Shown piece after piece: positions 62,495-64,000 of a stretch of 64,000 bases of DNA. Made by a program: the position numbers and the translations under genes. The stretch is taken from positions 18,824 through 82,823 of the forward strand of contig JH154116.1 of the NCBI GenBank assembly GCA_000226015.1, written 5' to 3'. Every line of letters starts with the position of its first letter. The stretch's first letter is position 1. Below the pieces are notes generated by a model. That model was not told the origin of the DNA. It searched no databases and saw nothing but the letters and a program-made list of their open reading frames with translations. The DNA is from Mnemiopsis leidyi (lineage: Eukaryota > Ctenophora > Tentaculata > Lobata > Bolinopsidae).

Positions 62495-64000
62495 ATGTCA
62501 GAGGACGATTGGTCATCAAAGGACTTAAACCAAGCACAGAAAAATCTTAACACCAGGTTCATAATGGACTTTTATAATTGAAACAAACGACATAATTGAT
62601 GGCAAAAAGCTTTAAATTAAATCACGATAAAACTGACTATTGCACGATGAACAACAGAAAGCAAATTAATGGACCTTTATTTGCTATATTAATTGCTCTA
62701 GCTATCGGCCATAGGTAGATATATGTTAGATCAAAGTGTCGACTGTCGATTAATAAACAATGATTTAAGATGCGATACGATTTATCTTCGATAACAATGT
62801 TGGAAGTTTTTGACAAAGAGAGTTCCATTTATTTATTCTAGGATCGCTCAAGTTCTAGCTGTGTATTTAGACGAGGGTTTGGATGTGTCCAGTGCACCGA
62901 TGCGGCAAACTGAATCGAATTTTGGTGATATAGGTGAGTGAAACATTCCATTATTGAATTAAGAATACATGGATCAAACTATGTGAGCCTAATCTACAAC
63001 CAGAGAACATAGAAAATAAGCTATTTTATCGATTTGATAACATTGAAAAAACGTTAACTCAAGAACCCATGCCCAATATTTTACAGATTGGTGCAGTCAG
63101 TGTAATCACTGCTTCACTTGCAGTTTTTTCTCCAAGGAAGTCCATGCCATCTTCAATTCCACTCTGTCCGAGTCAATGATGGACATGGTGGAATATCAGC
63201 TCCTAACAAATATTGATAAAGCTTATGAAATTGTCATCAACGTCACAACAAGTGAGCTCTTCACTTTTCAGCCTCTTATGCGGATGTTTATACAGCTATT
63301 TTGTTGAGAATGTGTTTTTCTTTCATGATTGCATAACAATTAAGTTTCGAAATTTGAGAATTGTTTTTAACTTAAAGCCTTAGTAGCTTCTTTAATCTTT
63401 AAGTTTAAGTTAATGATGCATTTCACAAGCTTAAACTTGAATCATAAGATTTAAAATCTGATAAGGTGATCAGCGGGTGGACGACGACACAACAAATTCG
63501 ACCTGCTCGCTTGATGATATAGAATTGGCAACAGTTCAAAACCAGAGACTTTCCAAGAGAAACAAGAAGCATTACTCGTCGCAAGTTCTTATGGAGAACT
63601 GGGATTATGATAATATGTACGCCGATAGTAATAATGAAGTAGCTTGTAATCATTGCTACCCATGCAGCTTCTTCTGCAAGGAGGTCAGCTGATAATCACG
63701 GAATAATTCATTTGCATTTTTTTCATGACGATAAGAAATGAGATTTTTTCATGTGATAAGAAAATTGAGACCTTTGTAATTGAATGGCAGCTCTTCTCCT
63801 GCACCAGTGCGGTTGTATGTATTTTCTAATAAGCATGGTTTTAATAAATCATTAACTCATTTAAGGTTTGTTCCCAGGTACATTCCTATGTTCACGCTCG
63901 AAAAATTAGCCCTCCTAACTTCAGAGGAACACTAGATTTTACTTTCAAACGTCAACTTACTACAAGCACCGAGCTGTTCTTAAACTTTGTGAAACTTGCG
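62495..64000 (+). CDS. unrecognised gene with duplicated CxxCxxC module (5' part, runs off the window)
   Basis: Exons 62495-62556 (MSEDDWSSKDLNQAQKNLNT), 62842-62933 (IAQVLAVYLDEGLDVSSAPM), 63087-63251 (WCSQCNHCFTCSFFSKEVHA), 63466-63683 (long polar stretch, then CNHCYPCSFFCKEV) and 63878 to beyond 64000 (HSYVHARKISPPNFRGTLDF). All junctions are in phase. Two copies of CNHCxxCSFFxKEVH, each followed by a mixed helix/strand region, point to a repeated metal-binding or disulphide module. No signal peptide is visible. I do not recognise the family; the weak first donor (gttcat) makes the start less sure. Confidence 0.7.

Overview
The window is animal nuclear DNA. It is AT-rich, carries a (CA)n microsatellite, has short GT-AG introns, and encodes two large type I ferlins (the DysF-containing dysferlin/myoferlin class, which is essentially eukaryotic). 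I cannot name the species; an invertebrate is my inference from the compact introns and the tandem pair of type I ferlins. Two 10-N gaps are each flanked by near-identical sequence, which points to a short-gapped assembly of a heterozygous genome.

Layout, all ferlin genes on the + strand. (1) Positions 1-7137: a CA microsatellite, then a series of candidate alternative first exons for ferlin A. (2) Positions 7138-37138: ferlin A, which I resolve into 50 exons that stay in phase for about 2,540 codons, except for one extra base in a G7 run. It has C2B, FerI, C2C, FerA, FerB, DysF, C2D, C2E, C2F, C2G and a C-terminal membrane anchor; I find no C2A. One of its introns holds an intronless - strand gene (14317-11769) for a NERD-like nuclease joined to a UvrD/DUF2075-like helicase. 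Other introns hold a LINE fragment, a tRNA-derived SINE-like sequence and a 1.75 kb fold-back element. (3) Positions 37139-45724: a regulatory interval with at least five candidate alternative first exons for ferlin B, all ending in the same codon phase. (4) Positions 45725-61761: ferlin B, 51 exons and about 2,351 codons, with C2A present. Many internal exons have exactly the same length as their ferlin A counterparts, so the two are a tandem duplicate pair. (5) Positions 62495-64000: the 5' part of an unrecognised gene with a duplicated Cys-rich CxxCxxC module.

What stands out: (a) in ferlin A, minisatellites repeatedly straddle splice sites, so one exon can face four candidate acceptors or seven donors (one comparable case in ferlin B); (b) ferlin A has a pair of 100-nt mutually exclusive exons in C2G that both keep the acidic calcium loop; (c) ferlin A has two alternative terminal exons encoding different luminal tails; (d) both ferlins have arrays of alternative first exons. 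Together these suggest a locus that makes many membrane-fusion ferlin isoforms. Exon boundaries were called by eye from splice signals, codon phase and A/B similarity, and have not been checked against transcripts.
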